A stretch of 64,000 nucleotides of DNA from NCBI RefSeq assembly GCF_023091745.1, contig NC_068920.1, positions 120,059,622 through 120,123,621 on the forward strand, written 5' to 3'. Position 1 is the stretch's first letter; each line of letters opens with the position of its first letter. A program made the position numbers and the translations under genes. The notes beneath the pieces were generated by a model that did not search any database, had not been told where the DNA came from, and saw only the letters and a program-made list of their open reading frames with translations. Shown piece by piece: positions 23,545-34,038 of this stretch. The stretch comes from Budorcas taxicolor (lineage: Eukaryota; Chordata; Mammalia; Artiodactyla; Bovidae).

Positions 23545-23743
23545 CGTTTGGTTGCTCAGTCATGTCCAGCTCTGCAACCCCATGGACTATAGCCCACCAG
23601 GCTCCTCGGTCCATCGAATTTCCCAGGCAAAAATGGAGTCGGTTGCCATCTTCTACTCCAGGGGATCTTCCCGACCCAGGGATCGAACCCACATATCCTG
23701 CATTGACAGGCAGGTTCTTTACCACTGAGCCACCAGGGAAACC
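23545..23743 (-). mobile_element. Bov-tA SINE
   Basis: Reverse-complement SINE ending with the head CACTGAGCCACCAGGGAAAC. A perfect 12-bp target duplication, caatacttaagt, flanks it at 23533-23544 and 23744-23755. It lies 235 bp upstream of the COMMD1 exon. Confidence 0.95.
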
Positions 23744-23949
23744 CAATACTTAAGTACTTACTTTAAAAATTATTTTGTATCTCTCTTTAGCATTTATGAA
23801 ATATCTCATAGAGGTAGTTTCATTTAGGGGATTGTGTGGGTGAAATATCATTTAGGTTTTGAGACCTAAGTCAGGCTTGCTGGGTAGAGGCCCTGGCCTT
23901 TGGAGCTAGGTCATACCAGAAGCAGAGCTTTGGATAGTTTTGGGGATCT

Positions 23950-23978
23950 TGTCTAAAATATCCTTTTATGTTTTCCAG
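23950..23978 (+). promoter_or_regulatory. COMMD1: 3' splice site of the COMMD1 last exon
   Basis: A branch-point-like tctaaaa at 23952-23958 is followed by the pyrimidine-rich tatccttttatgttttcc and an AG at 23977-23978. The spacing of about 22 nt to the AG is normal. Confidence 0.8.
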
Positions 23979-24086
23979 GAATCTGAATTTCTGTGTTTGG
24001 AATTTGATGAGGTCAAGGTCAATCAAGTCCTGAAGAAGCTCTCAGAGGTAGAAGAAAGTATCAGCACACTGATGCAACCAGCCTAG
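23979..24086 (+). CDS. COMMD1: COMMD1 last coding exon (C-terminus of COMM domain)
   Basis: The frame starts straight after the splice acceptor and encodes 35 residues, ESEFLCLEFDEVKVNQ then VLKKLSEVEESISTLMQPA, ending at TAG 24084-24086. I recognise this as the end of COMMD1 (MURR1), a protein of about 190 residues. The segment is the last strand and the terminal amphipathic helix of the COMM domain, through which COMMD proteins pair. COMMD1 acts in the CCC/Commander endosomal sorting complex, in copper handling with ATP7A/ATP7B, and in turnover of NF-kB RelA. The upstream exons are outside the window. The last residues (MQPA) differ from the human ending I remember (ISQPN), consistent with a one-base insertion just before the stop. 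Codon phase at the exon start is 0 by comparison with the family. Confidence 0.93.
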   Translation, partial: ESEFLCLEFDEVKVNQVLKKLSEVEESISTLMQPA

Positions 24087-24645
24087 CTGAAGATGGAGAT
24101 GTTGAAGCAGAGGTGTTCGTGATCCCACCCCAGAGGCCTGCTTTTTTAAACAAAGAAAAATCGTATTCCCCTAATAGTATTAAATCCTCAAGTTCAAATC
24201 TTGCCTGCCTCTCCTTGCTGTGATTTCTCTGTCTCCCTTTCAGTTACTCTTACAGTTGATCTCCTGCAGAAGTCCTTATCTTTCAGCACACAGAGGCACT
24301 CATAAGAGCATTTTTAAAAAAGGACTTAAGGACCCTATCCTCAGAGATTTGAATCCCCCCTCAGACTAGGGTGGGATCAACTTTAGAAACCTTTGCTATG
24401 GTGGGTTATTCCTGGGTAGGATTATAGGAATTTATACATGATCAATCATGTAAAAATTTTTAAAAAGGGAGAAAACATTTTACTCATGCAAATACAGGCT
24501 GACCAAATGTGGCCTGAACTGAGGCCTGAGGAGCCTGCCTTCCCTAGAAGAGGTTTACTGACCTTAGTAAGACATGAGATGCTTCTGGAACTGATTCAGG
24601 CACTTGTATTAGTTCTGCCTAAATAAAAGGGCTGGGGGTGGGTGG
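24087..24645 (+). other. COMMD1: Candidate COMMD1 3' UTR
   Basis: The stretch follows the stop codon directly, has no young SINE and ends near an AATAAA at 24622. The true polyadenylation site is not proven. A shorter UTR could end near the A-rich stretch at 24149-24162 (tttaaacaaagaaaaa), which has no canonical signal. Confidence 0.5.
24622..24627 (+). terminator. COMMD1: Candidate polyadenylation signal AATAAA
   Basis: The first canonical AATAAA I see after the COMMD1 stop, about 536 nt downstream, in the context ctaaataaaagggc. A G-rich element follows within 2 nt. Confidence 0.5.
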
Positions 24646-24679
24646 CGGGGCGGGGGTGGGGGGGGGGCAGGGTGGTGGT
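24629..24679 (+). promoter_or_regulatory. G-rich tract, quadruplex-prone, beside the poly(A) signal
   Basis: About 50 bp contain at least five runs of three or more G, including runs of 5, 4, 5 and about 10. G-rich or MAZ-like elements next to poly(A) sites are known to help 3' processing and polymerase pausing. That role here is inference. Confidence 0.6.
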
Positions 24680-26174
24680 CTGGTTTGATCTGAGCTACTG
24701 GGAAACTTGGACTTTTCTGGAACCTAGAACTAAATTTCCTCATCATTCAGGGACTCCCCTCACTTAGTTCAAGTCAGGATTGTGGGAAGGGAAAACGTCT
24801 ACTGGAGTGATGGGACGTCTTTTACCTTAGAAATTTTGAGTTATCACGTGAAACCTCCAGAAGAAAATTTCTTTGAGAAAACTAGGTCCTGTTAGAGAGG
24901 TTATACCAAACACCAAGAACATTCTAAGAGGATAAATTGTTAACCAGATCGTTAAGGCTGTGGTCCTTGTTGAACAGCTTTTATCATCTGATAATGATAG
25001 CATTCAGAAACTTCAGTTGTCTTTGGGATGTAATGTGTCCCCAAAATGTAGTACTCTTGGTCTGTGGTTACAACATATGTCAGTTCTAATGAATTTATTC
25101 CAGGGCAGTAATAATTCTTCTGTTAAGCATTTTCTCCTAAATCAATTTAAAGACATTTTAGGAGCTTTTCCAAAACCGAAGCAGAAAATTTGGTTTCTTC
25201 TCTGATTAAGACCATCCCAGCAGTTAGCAAACAATGACCAGAAGGTTTTGAATGTAGCCTCTGTGGACCCTTCAGAAAACGTCTTCAAACAGTATGGTAA
25301 ACAGAATCAGAGAAGTCGTGTGGTTTGGTGAAAGAGCTATTAAAACTTGCTTTCTGTTCTCAGGGCTACTGTCAATTGATCCAGGAGAATTTAGATAATG
25401 TCTCCTGTTGTAAAATGAAGGAAAAGAATATCTCATCAGATAATGGAATTCCAGATATCACTGGAAGGGAGAACTGTACCTACCATGTTAGTCTTGGATC
25501 ACATTTCCAGCCTGAAGGAACAGCCCATGGGTCCACAGGGAGAAGACATCATTGTCGTGGTTTGAAGCTCTATTTAGGTCATTCTGTGAAAGTAACAGCC
25601 ACAGAAGTGGACATAGGCTTGGTCATTATATCATCAAACCCTGAGTCTTTGGAAAAACTACTAATGTATACTGAATTTTTCAGAATAATAATAAAAGAAA
25701 CTGGTTGCTGAAGGTGGGTCCCACATTTAACACTAAACACTTTTGAGTGCAAGTGGCTTTAGACAGGCTGTGTTTATGTGTGTTTTGTGTTTACTGCTGA
25801 TACTTTACTTTCTGATTGCCAAAGGTGTATATGTTTGTTATAGTCTTGTGAAAATATAAAACACAGTAAGAAGAGTTAAATGATCCATCAACCTAATAAA
25901 CACAGATAACAAAAAGAAGGGTAGGACTAGAAAGAGAGTTGATTTTTCCCTGAATAAATTCCTGAAAGTGGAGCACATAGGTTTTTTCCCAAGTTTTGTT
26001 TTGTTTTCACTGAGGTATGATTGATGTACAGAGTGCAGTTTTTATGACTTTACTAAACATTACAAATTCCTTTTCAGTTAATGTCAGGTTAAAAATCAGT
26101 TTGTGTTACCTCTAAGAATATATGAGACTTAATCATTCCCTTTCTTGACTATTGGATATTATCTGGATTTTGTA
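24680..26174. other. SINE-free flank downstream of COMMD1
   Basis: No Bov-tA, BOV-A2 or CHR copy is visible. Two longish open frames occur on the plus strand: 24960-25205 (81 aa) and 25325-25711 (128 aa, containing NCTYHVSLGSHFQPEG and VDIGLVIISSNPESLEKLL). I recognise neither; they lack clear splice or start context and could be chance or a long alternative 3' UTR. AATAAA occurs at about 25895. Confidence 0.35.
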
Positions 26175-26183
26175 TTTTCTGGT

Positions 26184-26400
26184 GAGTGAGGGAGTGAAAA
26201 TCGCTCAGTTGTGTCCAACACTGTAACACCATGGACTGTAGCCCACCAGGCTCCTCTGTCATGGAGTTTTCCAGGCAAGAATACTGGAGTGGTTTGCCAT
26301 TTCCTTCTCCAGGGGGTCTTCCCAAACCAGAGATCAAACCCAGGTCTCCTGCGTTGCAGGCAGATTCTTTACCATCTGAGCCACCAGAGAAATTTCTGTG
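26184..26400 (-). mobile_element. Bov-tA SINE
   Basis: Reverse-complement element from GAAAATCGCTCAGTTGTGTC to CATCTGAGCCACCAGAGAA. The 9-bp ttttctggt at 26175-26183 and 26401-26409 is the target duplication. Confidence 0.92.
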
Positions 26401-26409
26401 TTTTCTGGT

Positions 26410-26935
26410 ACTAACCTATTTTTGTAAATTTTTGTAAGGGGAACTTTCTTATACTAGGACATCTTCCTGGGGATAGTGCTAGCATGGAGAAAGGACCAGA
26501 GAAGGAGAAAACTGTCAGAAAGGTCCTAGCAGACCCCACTAGGTTGCCTACTTCTTTAATCCTAGATTAAAATCACCTTAGAGTTCAGGAAGTGTGGGGC
26601 AAAGTAAAAACAACCCTCAGCCTGAAATGGGCCTTGCAGAAATTGTCCATTGGTAAATCATAAGCACTGTACCTTCCAGTCTGTTTAGAAACAGTATAGA
26701 AAGGCCAAACACTGCACACAAAAGAAGCTTCAGATTCAGTAGTTTCATGTTGCTAAGGAGCAAAAGCCTTGGCCTTGTTCTCAGGACTGCCTTATCTTGG
26801 AAGATCTGGTTGCTAGTGGCTTAATCATTGGAGGCCTAAATTCAACCATTATAGTCTCTTTCTTTTATAGAACCTGTCTTCCAAGGTGTTATTCTAATGA
26901 TGATTCAGAATAAATCACAGCATTTTAAAGTTTAG
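26410..26935. other. Intergenic sequence, nothing recognised
   Basis: No repeat or exon identified. Confidence 0.5.
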
Positions 26936-27082
26936 CAATTCTTTACCAGCTGAGCCACAAGGGAAGCCCATGAATACTGGAGCGGGTACCTTCTCCAGCA
27001 GATCGTCCCAACCCAGGAATCAAAGCAGGGTCTCCTGCAATGCACGCGGATTATTTACCAACTGAGCTATCAGGGAAGCCCC
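26936..27082 (-). mobile_element. Bov-tA fragment with two tRNA-like heads
   Basis: A first head end (ATTCTTTACCAGCTGAGCCA, then CAAGGGAAGCCC) is followed directly by a second body and head (AATACTGGAGCGGGTACC ... CAACTGAGCTATCAGGGAAG). The order matches the double-headed copy at 48786-49112. Confidence 0.8.
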
Positions 27083-27089
27083 TACTTTA

Positions 27090-30000
27090 ACTTCAGTTCA
27101 GTCGCTCAGTCGTGTCTGACTCTGTGACCCATGAATTGCAGCACGCCAGGCCTCCCTGTCCATCACCAACTCCCGGAGTTCACCCAAACTCATGTCCATT
27201 GAGTCGGTGATGCCATCCAGCCATCTCATCCTCGGTCGTCCCCTTCTCCTCCAGCCCCCAACCCCTCCCAGCATCAGAGTCTTTTCCAATGAGTCATCTC
27301 TTCTCATGCGGTGGCCAAAGTACTGGAGTTTGACCTTTGGCATCATTCCTTCCAAAGAACACCCAGGACTGATCTCCTTTAGAATGGACTGTTTGGATCT
27401 CCTTGCAGTCCAAGGGACTCTCAAGAGTCTTCTCCAACACCACACTTCAAAAGCATCAGTTCTTCGGCACTCAGCTTTCTTGACAGTCCAACTCTCACAT
27501 CCATACATGACTACGGAAAAAACCATAGCCTGAACTAGACGGAACTTTGTTGGCAAAGTAATGTCTCTGCTTTTGAATATGCTATCTAGGTTGGTTATAA
27601 CTTTCCTTCCAAGGAGTAAGCATCTTTTAATTTCATGGCTGCAATCACCATCTGCAGTGATTTTGGAGCCCAAAAAAATAAAGTCTGACACTGTTTCCCC
27701 ATCTATTTGTCATGAAGTGATGGGACCAGATGCCATGATCTTAGTTTTCTCAATGTTGAGCTTTACGCCAACTTTTTCACTCTCCTCTTTCACTTTCATC
27801 AAGAGGCTCTTTAGTTCCTCTTCACTTTCTGCCATAAGGGTGGTGTCATCTGCATATCTGAGGTTATTGATATTTCTCCCAGCAATCTTGATTCTAGCTT
27901 GTGCTTCTTCTAGCCCAGTGTTTCTCATGATGTCCTCTGCATAGAAGTTGAATAAACAGGGTGACAATATACACCCTTGACGTACTCCCTATACTATTTG
28001 GAACCAATCTGTTGTTCCATGTCCAGTTCTAACTTGCTTCCTGACCTGCATACAGGTTTCTCAAGAGGCAGGTCAGGTGGTCTGGTATTCCCATCTCTTT
28101 CAGAATTTCCAACAGTTTATTGTGATCCACACAGTCAAAGGCTTTGGCATAGTCAATAAAGCAGAAATAGATGTTTTTCGGGAACTCTCTTGCTTTTTCG
28201 ATGATCCAGCAGATGTTGGCAATTTGATCTCTGGTTCCTCTGCCTTTTCTAAAACCAGCTTGAACATCTGGAAGGTCACGGTTCACATACTGCTGAAGCC
28301 TGGCTTGGAGAATTTTGAGCATTGCTTTACTGGCATGTGAGATGAGTGCAATTGTGTGGTTGTTTGAGCATTCTTTGGCATTGCCTTTCTTTGGGGTTGG
28401 AAGGAAAACTGACCTTTTCCAGTCCTGTGGCCACTGCTGAGTTTTCCAAATTTGCTGGCATATTGAGTGCAGCACTTTCACAGCATCATCTTTCAGGATT
28501 TGAAATAGCTCAACTGGAATTCCATCACCTCCACTAGCTTTGTTCATAGTGGTGCTTTCTAAGGCCCACTTGATTTCACATTCCAGGATGTCTGGCTCTA
28601 GGTGAGTGATCACACCATTGTGATTGTCAGGGTCGTGAAGATCTTTTTTGTACAGTTTTTCTGTGTATTCTTGCCATCTCTTCTTAATATCTTCTGCTTC
28701 TGTTAGGTCCATACCATTTCTGTCCTTTATCGAGCCCATCTTTGCATGAAATGTTCCCTTGATATCTCTAATTTTCTTAAAGAGATCTCTAGTCTTTCCC
28801 ATTCTGTTGTTTTCCTCTATTTCTTTGCACTGATCGCTGAGGAAGGCTTTCTTATCTCTCCTTGCTACTCTTTGGAACTCTGCATTCAGAGGCTTATATC
28901 TTTCCTTTTCTCCTTGGCTTTTCGCTTCTCTTCTTTTCACAGCTATTTGTAAGGCCTCCCCAGACAGCCATTTTGCTTTTTTGCATTTCTTTTCCGTGGG
29001 GATGGTCTTCATCCCTGTCTCCTGTACAATGTCACGAACCTCCGACAATAGTTCATCAGGCACTCTATCTATCAGATCTAGTCCCTTAAATCTATTTCTC
29101 ACTTCCACTGTATAATCATAAGGGATTTGATTTAGGTCATACTTGAATGGTCTAGTGGTTTTCCCCACTTTCTTCAATTTAAGTCTGAATTTGGCAATAA
29201 GGACTTCATGATCTGAGCCACAGTTAGCTCCTGGTCTTGTTTTTGCTGACTGTATAGAGCTTCTTCATCTTTGGCTGCAAAGAATATAATCAATCTGATT
29301 TTGGCGTTGACCATCTGGTGATGTCCATGTGTAGAGTCTTCTCTTGTGTTGTTGGAAGAGGGTATTTGCTATGATCAGTATGTTCTCTTGGCAAAACTCT
29401 ATTAGTCTTTGCCCTGCTTCATTCCGCATTTCAAGGCCAAATTTGCCTGTTACTCCAGGTGTTTCTTGACTTCCTACTTTTGCATTCCAGTCCCCTATAA
29501 TGAAAAGGACATCTTTTTTGGGTGTTAGTTCTAAAAGGTCTTGTAGTCTTCATAAAACCATTCAACTTCAGCTTCTTCAGCGTTACTGGTTGGGCATAGA
29601 CTTAGATTACTGTGATACTGAATGGTTTGCCTTGAATGTTTGTTAACAGAGATCATTCTGTCGTTTTTGAGATTGCATCCAAGTACTGCATTTCGGACTC
29701 TTTTGTTGACCATGATGGCTACTCCATTTCTTCTAAGAGATTCTTATCCAGAGTAGTAGATATAATGGTCATCTGAGTTAAATTCACCCATTCCAGTCCA
29801 TTTTAGTTCGCTGATTCCTAGAATGTGGACGTTCACTCTTGCCATCTCCTGTTTGACCACTTCCAATTGGCCTTGATTCATGGACCTGACATTCCAGGTT
29901 CCTATGCAATATTGCTCTTTACAGCATTGGACCTTGCTTCTATCACCAGTCACATCCACAACTGGGTATTGTTTTTGCTTTGGCTCCATCCCTTCATTTT

Positions 30001-30430
30001 TTCTGGAGGTATTTCTCCACTGATCTCCAGTAGCATATTGGGCACCTAGTGACCTGGGGAGTACCTCTTTCAGTATCCTACCATTTTGCCTTTTCATACT
30101 GTTCATGGGGTTCTCAAGGCAAGAATACTGAAGTGGTTTGCCATTCCCTTCTCCAGTGGACCATATTCTGTCAGACCTCTCCACCATGACCCACCCATCT
30201 TGGGTGGCCCCACATGGCATGCCTTCGTTTCATTGAGTTAGACAAGGCTGTGGTCCGTGATATTAGATTGACTAGTTTTCTGTGAGTATGGTTTCAGTGT
30301 GTCTGTTCTCTGATGCCCTCTCACAACACCTACCATCTTACTTGGGTTCCTCTTACCTTGGACGTGGGGTATCTCTTCATGGCTGCTCCAGCAAAGGGCA
30401 GCCGCTGCTCCTTACCTTGGATGAGGGGTA
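27090..30430 (-). mobile_element. BovB (RTE) LINE, about 3.3 kb, best preserved copy
   Basis: Minus-strand LINE with its 3' end at 27090. Endonuclease pieces lie at 29744-30220 (GTWNVRSMNQGQLEVVK, GISELKWTGMGEF) and 29531-29713 (VNKRVRNAVLGCNLKND). The long frame 28029-29177 (382 aa) runs from the endonuclease-RT linker through FLPTPKKGNAKECSN, ALISHASKAMLK and FIDYAKAFDCVDH (RT motif A) to NLYAGQEAS. There a 2-base deletion near 28033 creates a stop. RT continues at 27710-27967 (NLRYADDTTLMAESEEEL) and 27098-27691 (C-terminal FGHRMRRDDSLEKTL, MRWLDGITDSMDMSLGELR). With the frame broken at several points it cannot be autonomous. It is one arm of the inverted pair with 30582-32624. Confidence 0.95.
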
Positions 30431-30581
30431 TGCAAGCAGGTAGTGAGAAATCAAGGATGACATTAAGGATATGAAATCTTGAGTAGCTGACATTGTGTCA
30501 AGCTAGTAGTTCTTGTAATTCTTTTTTTAGACCTGAGTGAAAATTTAGAAAACAGAATATAATAGCTATTCAAGGAAATTT
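30431..30581. other. Short non-BovB spacer between the two BovB copies
   Basis: About 150 bp of AT-rich sequence separates the 5' ends of the two oppositely oriented LINEs. No repeat recognised. Confidence 0.6.
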
Positions 30582-32624
30582 AGGTATGACCTAATCAAAT
30601 TCCTTATGATTATACAGTGGAAGTAAGAAATAGATTTAAGGGACTAGATCTGATAGAGTGCCTGATGAACTATTGTCGGAGGTTCGTGACATTGTACAGG
30701 AGACAGGGATGAAGACCATCCCCACGGAAAAGAAATGCAAAAAAGCAAAATGGCTGTCTGGGGAGGCCTTACAAATAGCTGTGAAAAGAAGAGAAGCGAA
30801 AAGCCAAGGAGAAAAGGAAAGATATAAGCCTCTGAATGCAGAGTTCCAAAGAGTAGCAAGGAGAGATAAGAAAGCCTTCCTCAGCGATCAGTGCAAAGAA
30901 ATAGAGGAAAACAACAGAATGGGAAAGACTAGAGATCTCTTTAAGAAAATTAGAGATACCAAGGGAACATTTCATGCAAAGATGGGCTCGATAAAGGACA
31001 GAAATGGTATGGACCTAACAGAAGCAGAAGATACTAAGAAGAGATGGCAAGAATACACAGAAGAACTGTACAAAAAAGGTCTTCACAACCCAGATAATCA
31101 TGATGATGTGATCACTCACCTAGAGCCAGACATCCTGGAATGTGAAATCAAGTGGGCCTTAGAAAGCATCACTAAGACCAAAGCTAGTGGAGGTGATGGA
31201 ATTCCAGTTGAGCTATTTCAAATCCTGAAAGATGATGCTGTGAAAGTGCTGCACTCAATATGCCAGCAAATTTGGAAAACTCAGCAGTGGCCACAGGACT
31301 GGAAAAGGTCAGTTTTCCTTCCAACCCCAAAGAAAGGCAATGCCAAAGAATGCTCAAACAACCACACAATTGCACTCATCTCACATGCCAGTAAAGCAAT
31401 GCTCAAAATTCTCCAAGCCAGGCTTCAGCAGTACGTGAACCGTGACCTTCCAGATGTTCAAGCTGGTTTTAGAAAAGGCAGAGGAACCAGAGATCAAATT
31501 GCCAACATCTGCTGGATCATCGAAAAAGCAAGAGAGTTCCCGAAAAACATCTATTTCTGCTTTATTGACTATGCCAAAGCCTTTGACTGTGTGGATCACA
31601 ATAAACTGTTGGAAATTCTGAAAGAGATGGGAATACCAGACCACCTGACCTGCCTCTTGAGAAACCTGTATGCAGGTCAGGAAGCAAGTTAGAACTGGAC
31701 ATGGAACAACAGACTGGTTCCGAATAGTATAGGGAGTACGTCAAGGGTGTATATTGTCACCCTGTTTATTCAACTTCTATGCAGAGGACATCATGAGAAA
31801 CACTGGGCTAGAAGAAGCACAAGCTAGAATCAAGATTGCTGGGAGAAATATCAATAACCTCAGATATGCAGATGACACCACCCTTATGGCAGAAAGTGAA
31901 GAGGAACTAAAGAGCCTCTTGATGAAAGTGAAAGAGGAGAGTGAAAAAGTTGGTGTAAGGCTCAACATTCAGAAAATGAAGATCGTAGCATCTGGTCCCA
32001 TCACTTCATGGCAACTATATGGGGAAACAGTGGAAACAGTGTCAGACTTTATTTTTTTGGGCTCCAAAATCACTGCAGATGGTGATTGCAGCCATGAAAT
32101 TAAAGGACGCTTACTCCTTGTAAATAAGGTTATGACCAACCTAGACAGCATATTCCAAAGCAGAGACATTACTTTGCCATCAAAGATCCGTCTAGTCAAG
32201 GCTATGATTTATCCCGTGGTCATGTATGGATGTGAGAGTTGGACTGTGAAGAAAGCTGAGTGCCAAAGAATTGATGTTTTTGAACTCTGGTGTTGGAGAA
32301 GACTCGAGAGTCCCTTGGATTGCAAGGAGATCTAACCAGTCCATTCTAAAGGAGATCGGTCCTGGGTGTTCTTTGGAAGGACTGATGCTAAAGCTGAAAC
32401 TCCAGTACTTTGGCCACCTCATGTGAAGAGTTGACTCATTGGAAAAGACTCTGATGCTGGGAGGGGTTGGGGGCAGGAGGAGAAGGGGACGACCGAGGAT
32501 GAGATGGCTGGATGGCATCACCAACTCGATGGACATGAGTTTGGATGATGGACAGCAAGGCTTGGCACGTGCAATTCATGGGGTCACAAAGAGTCGGAGA
32601 CAACTGAGCAACTGAACTGAACTG
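30582..32624 (+). mobile_element. BovB (RTE) LINE, 5'-truncated, inverted partner
   Basis: It starts at ggtatgacctaatcaaattc and ends at the (ACTGA)n tail near 32624. The frame 30658-31692 (344 aa) carries the endonuclease-RT linker and RT up to FIDYAKAFDCVDH and NLYAGQEAS*, with the same premature stop as the copy at 27090-30430. Frame 31754-32335 (193 aa) carries SPCLFNFYAEDIMRN, YADDTTLMA and GSKITADGDCSHEIK, and stops after WCWRRLESPLDCKEI through a small deletion. The endonuclease is missing. aaggaaa at 30572-30578 and 32626-32632 may be a short target duplication. Confidence 0.95.
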
Positions 32625-32639
32625 AAAGGAAAATAAACA

Positions 32640-33835
32640 TTAAACAAATGTTAGAAAATATTGTTTCTGAAATACACAATAAATATCTAAACCACTGAAG
32701 CGACCTTGTAAAGAAGGAAGGCTTCCAGAGTCAGCTCAGAAATGATTGGATATTTTCCTGAAAGAACAAGATGCTAGTTGCCACTTCATAATTCTTAACT
32801 GTCTAACTTCCCAGTCAAGGTTTTCAAAATCTTAGATGGTGATGTAGCTAGCAGAAGGGAAAACTAGATGCAAAGTGTTTAGATTTTTATATCAAAATTT
32901 GAGAAATATCAATTTATATGTAAGTGGAGTCAGTTCTCCCTTATCTTGGACAGCTATAATCATCTCTCACCACATCACAACTGCATACCGCACTCACTAG
33001 CCTTTGTTGCAAAAGAATCTGCCTCATCCTGCTTCCTGTTAGATAAATGGTGTAATAACTTGCAAGTTTAGTACAAGTATTATCAGAATAAAATACTAAA
33101 TCTATGCAGGAGAAGATAGTAAAATATGAGTATTTATATGTTTTACTCACCAAGGAAAATAAGTAGACTTTTTCTGACTTCTCTGCTCTTGGCTTGTTTT
33201 CTGTTTCCTGCTGGTGTTAGTGTTTCAAGTTCTGTTGATTGACAGTATGCAGGCGGGGGAGAAATGGAAAGGGAGAAAATGCAGATTGAATTGTACGAGT
33301 GGAATAAGAGATTAAACTACTAGTTTAAAAGGTATTTAGGGTTAATCATGAAAATAGGTAAAATCTTTAATGCTCCTATTATACTGCAAAAAAAGTAGCA
33401 CATGCTCTTTAAAAACTATTAAAGATTATTTAATTTTTAAATCAGCATAGAGTTATATAGAACCAAAATTCAATCTTCCTTGTCTTTTGCTTAAAAAAAA
33501 AAAAACTCTCCTCTGAAGTAGTTACTGTTAATAGTCTAGAATGTGTGTTGCCTTCCAGACACTTTCTATGCATGTCGGAGTAAGGGGTATAAACATACAT
33601 ACACACATATACTGTCTCTATATATGTTTATATAGTTATATGTTCAGATTCCTTCAAAGCATCATTTTAGATGCATTTTAGGTTCTTAATGTTTGGATAA
33701 CGCATGGTGTCTTAAAGAACAATGAGAGCTATGGTTTCTCTCTCCCGGAAAAAGACATGCATACATATGTTCACTGAATTTTTCTTTCAGTCTCAGCTTT
33801 ATGAATTCCCAGAAGGCAATCTGCTGCCACCTCTG
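32640..33835. other. Intergenic sequence with poly-A and TATATG runs
   Basis: Poly-A at 33492-33505 and an AT-rich ACATACATACACACATATA stretch near 33593-33650. Parts may be an old LINE but I cannot name it. Confidence 0.4.
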
Positions 33836-33837
33836 AG

Positions 33838-34038
33838 TAAGTGAAAGTCGCTCAGTGTTCGACTCTGCAACTCCATGGACTGTAGCCTGCCAGGCTCCTC
33901 TGTCCATGGAATTCTCCAGGCAAGAATACTGGAGTGGGTTGCCATTCTCTTCTCCAGAAGATCTTCTGACTCAGGGATTGAACCCGGCTCTCTTGCATTG
34001 CAAGCAGATTCTTTACTGTCTGAGCCACTAGGGAAGGG
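33838..34038 (-). mobile_element. Bov-tA SINE
   Basis: GAAAGTCGCTCAGTGTTCGA, GGCAAGAATACTGGAGTGGG and TGTCTGAGCCACTAGGGAAG in reverse-complement order. The target duplication is unclear. Confidence 0.9.

Larger units (their letters stand above)
1..23978 (+). other. COMMD1: Presumed last intron of COMMD1
   Basis: The sequence upstream of the recognised COMMD1 terminal exon at 23979 must be intronic if the gene is intact, because the exon begins directly after a good 3' splice site. I found no other COMMD1 exon in these 24 kb. As I recall, mammalian COMMD1 has three coding exons separated by very long introns, which fits. The interval is filled with the repeats listed separately. The extent is an inference from gene structure. 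Confidence 0.7.
27090..32624. repeat. Large inverted repeat, about 2-kb arms and 1.4-kb loop
   Basis: 27090-29142 (minus) pairs with 30582-32624 (plus), leaving 29143-30581 between. Reading the arms against each other, 30661-31041 has 2 differences, 31042-31190 about 11, 31191-31950 only 3, and the sequence after 31953 differs at roughly one base in ten with small gaps. Confidence 0.85.

Noticed and set aside
25325..25711. A 128-residue frame as a real gene next to COMMD1
   Set aside because: No recognisable domain, no splice or start context; may be chance or UTR. Kept only as an observation.
28029..29177. A 382-residue open frame as a host gene
   Set aside because: It is the BovB reverse transcriptase, with LINE flanks and several broken frames around it.
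30658..31692. A 344-residue open frame as an independent gene
   Set aside because: Nearly identical to the BovB frame at 28029-29177 and embedded in a LINE body with a BovB 3' tail.
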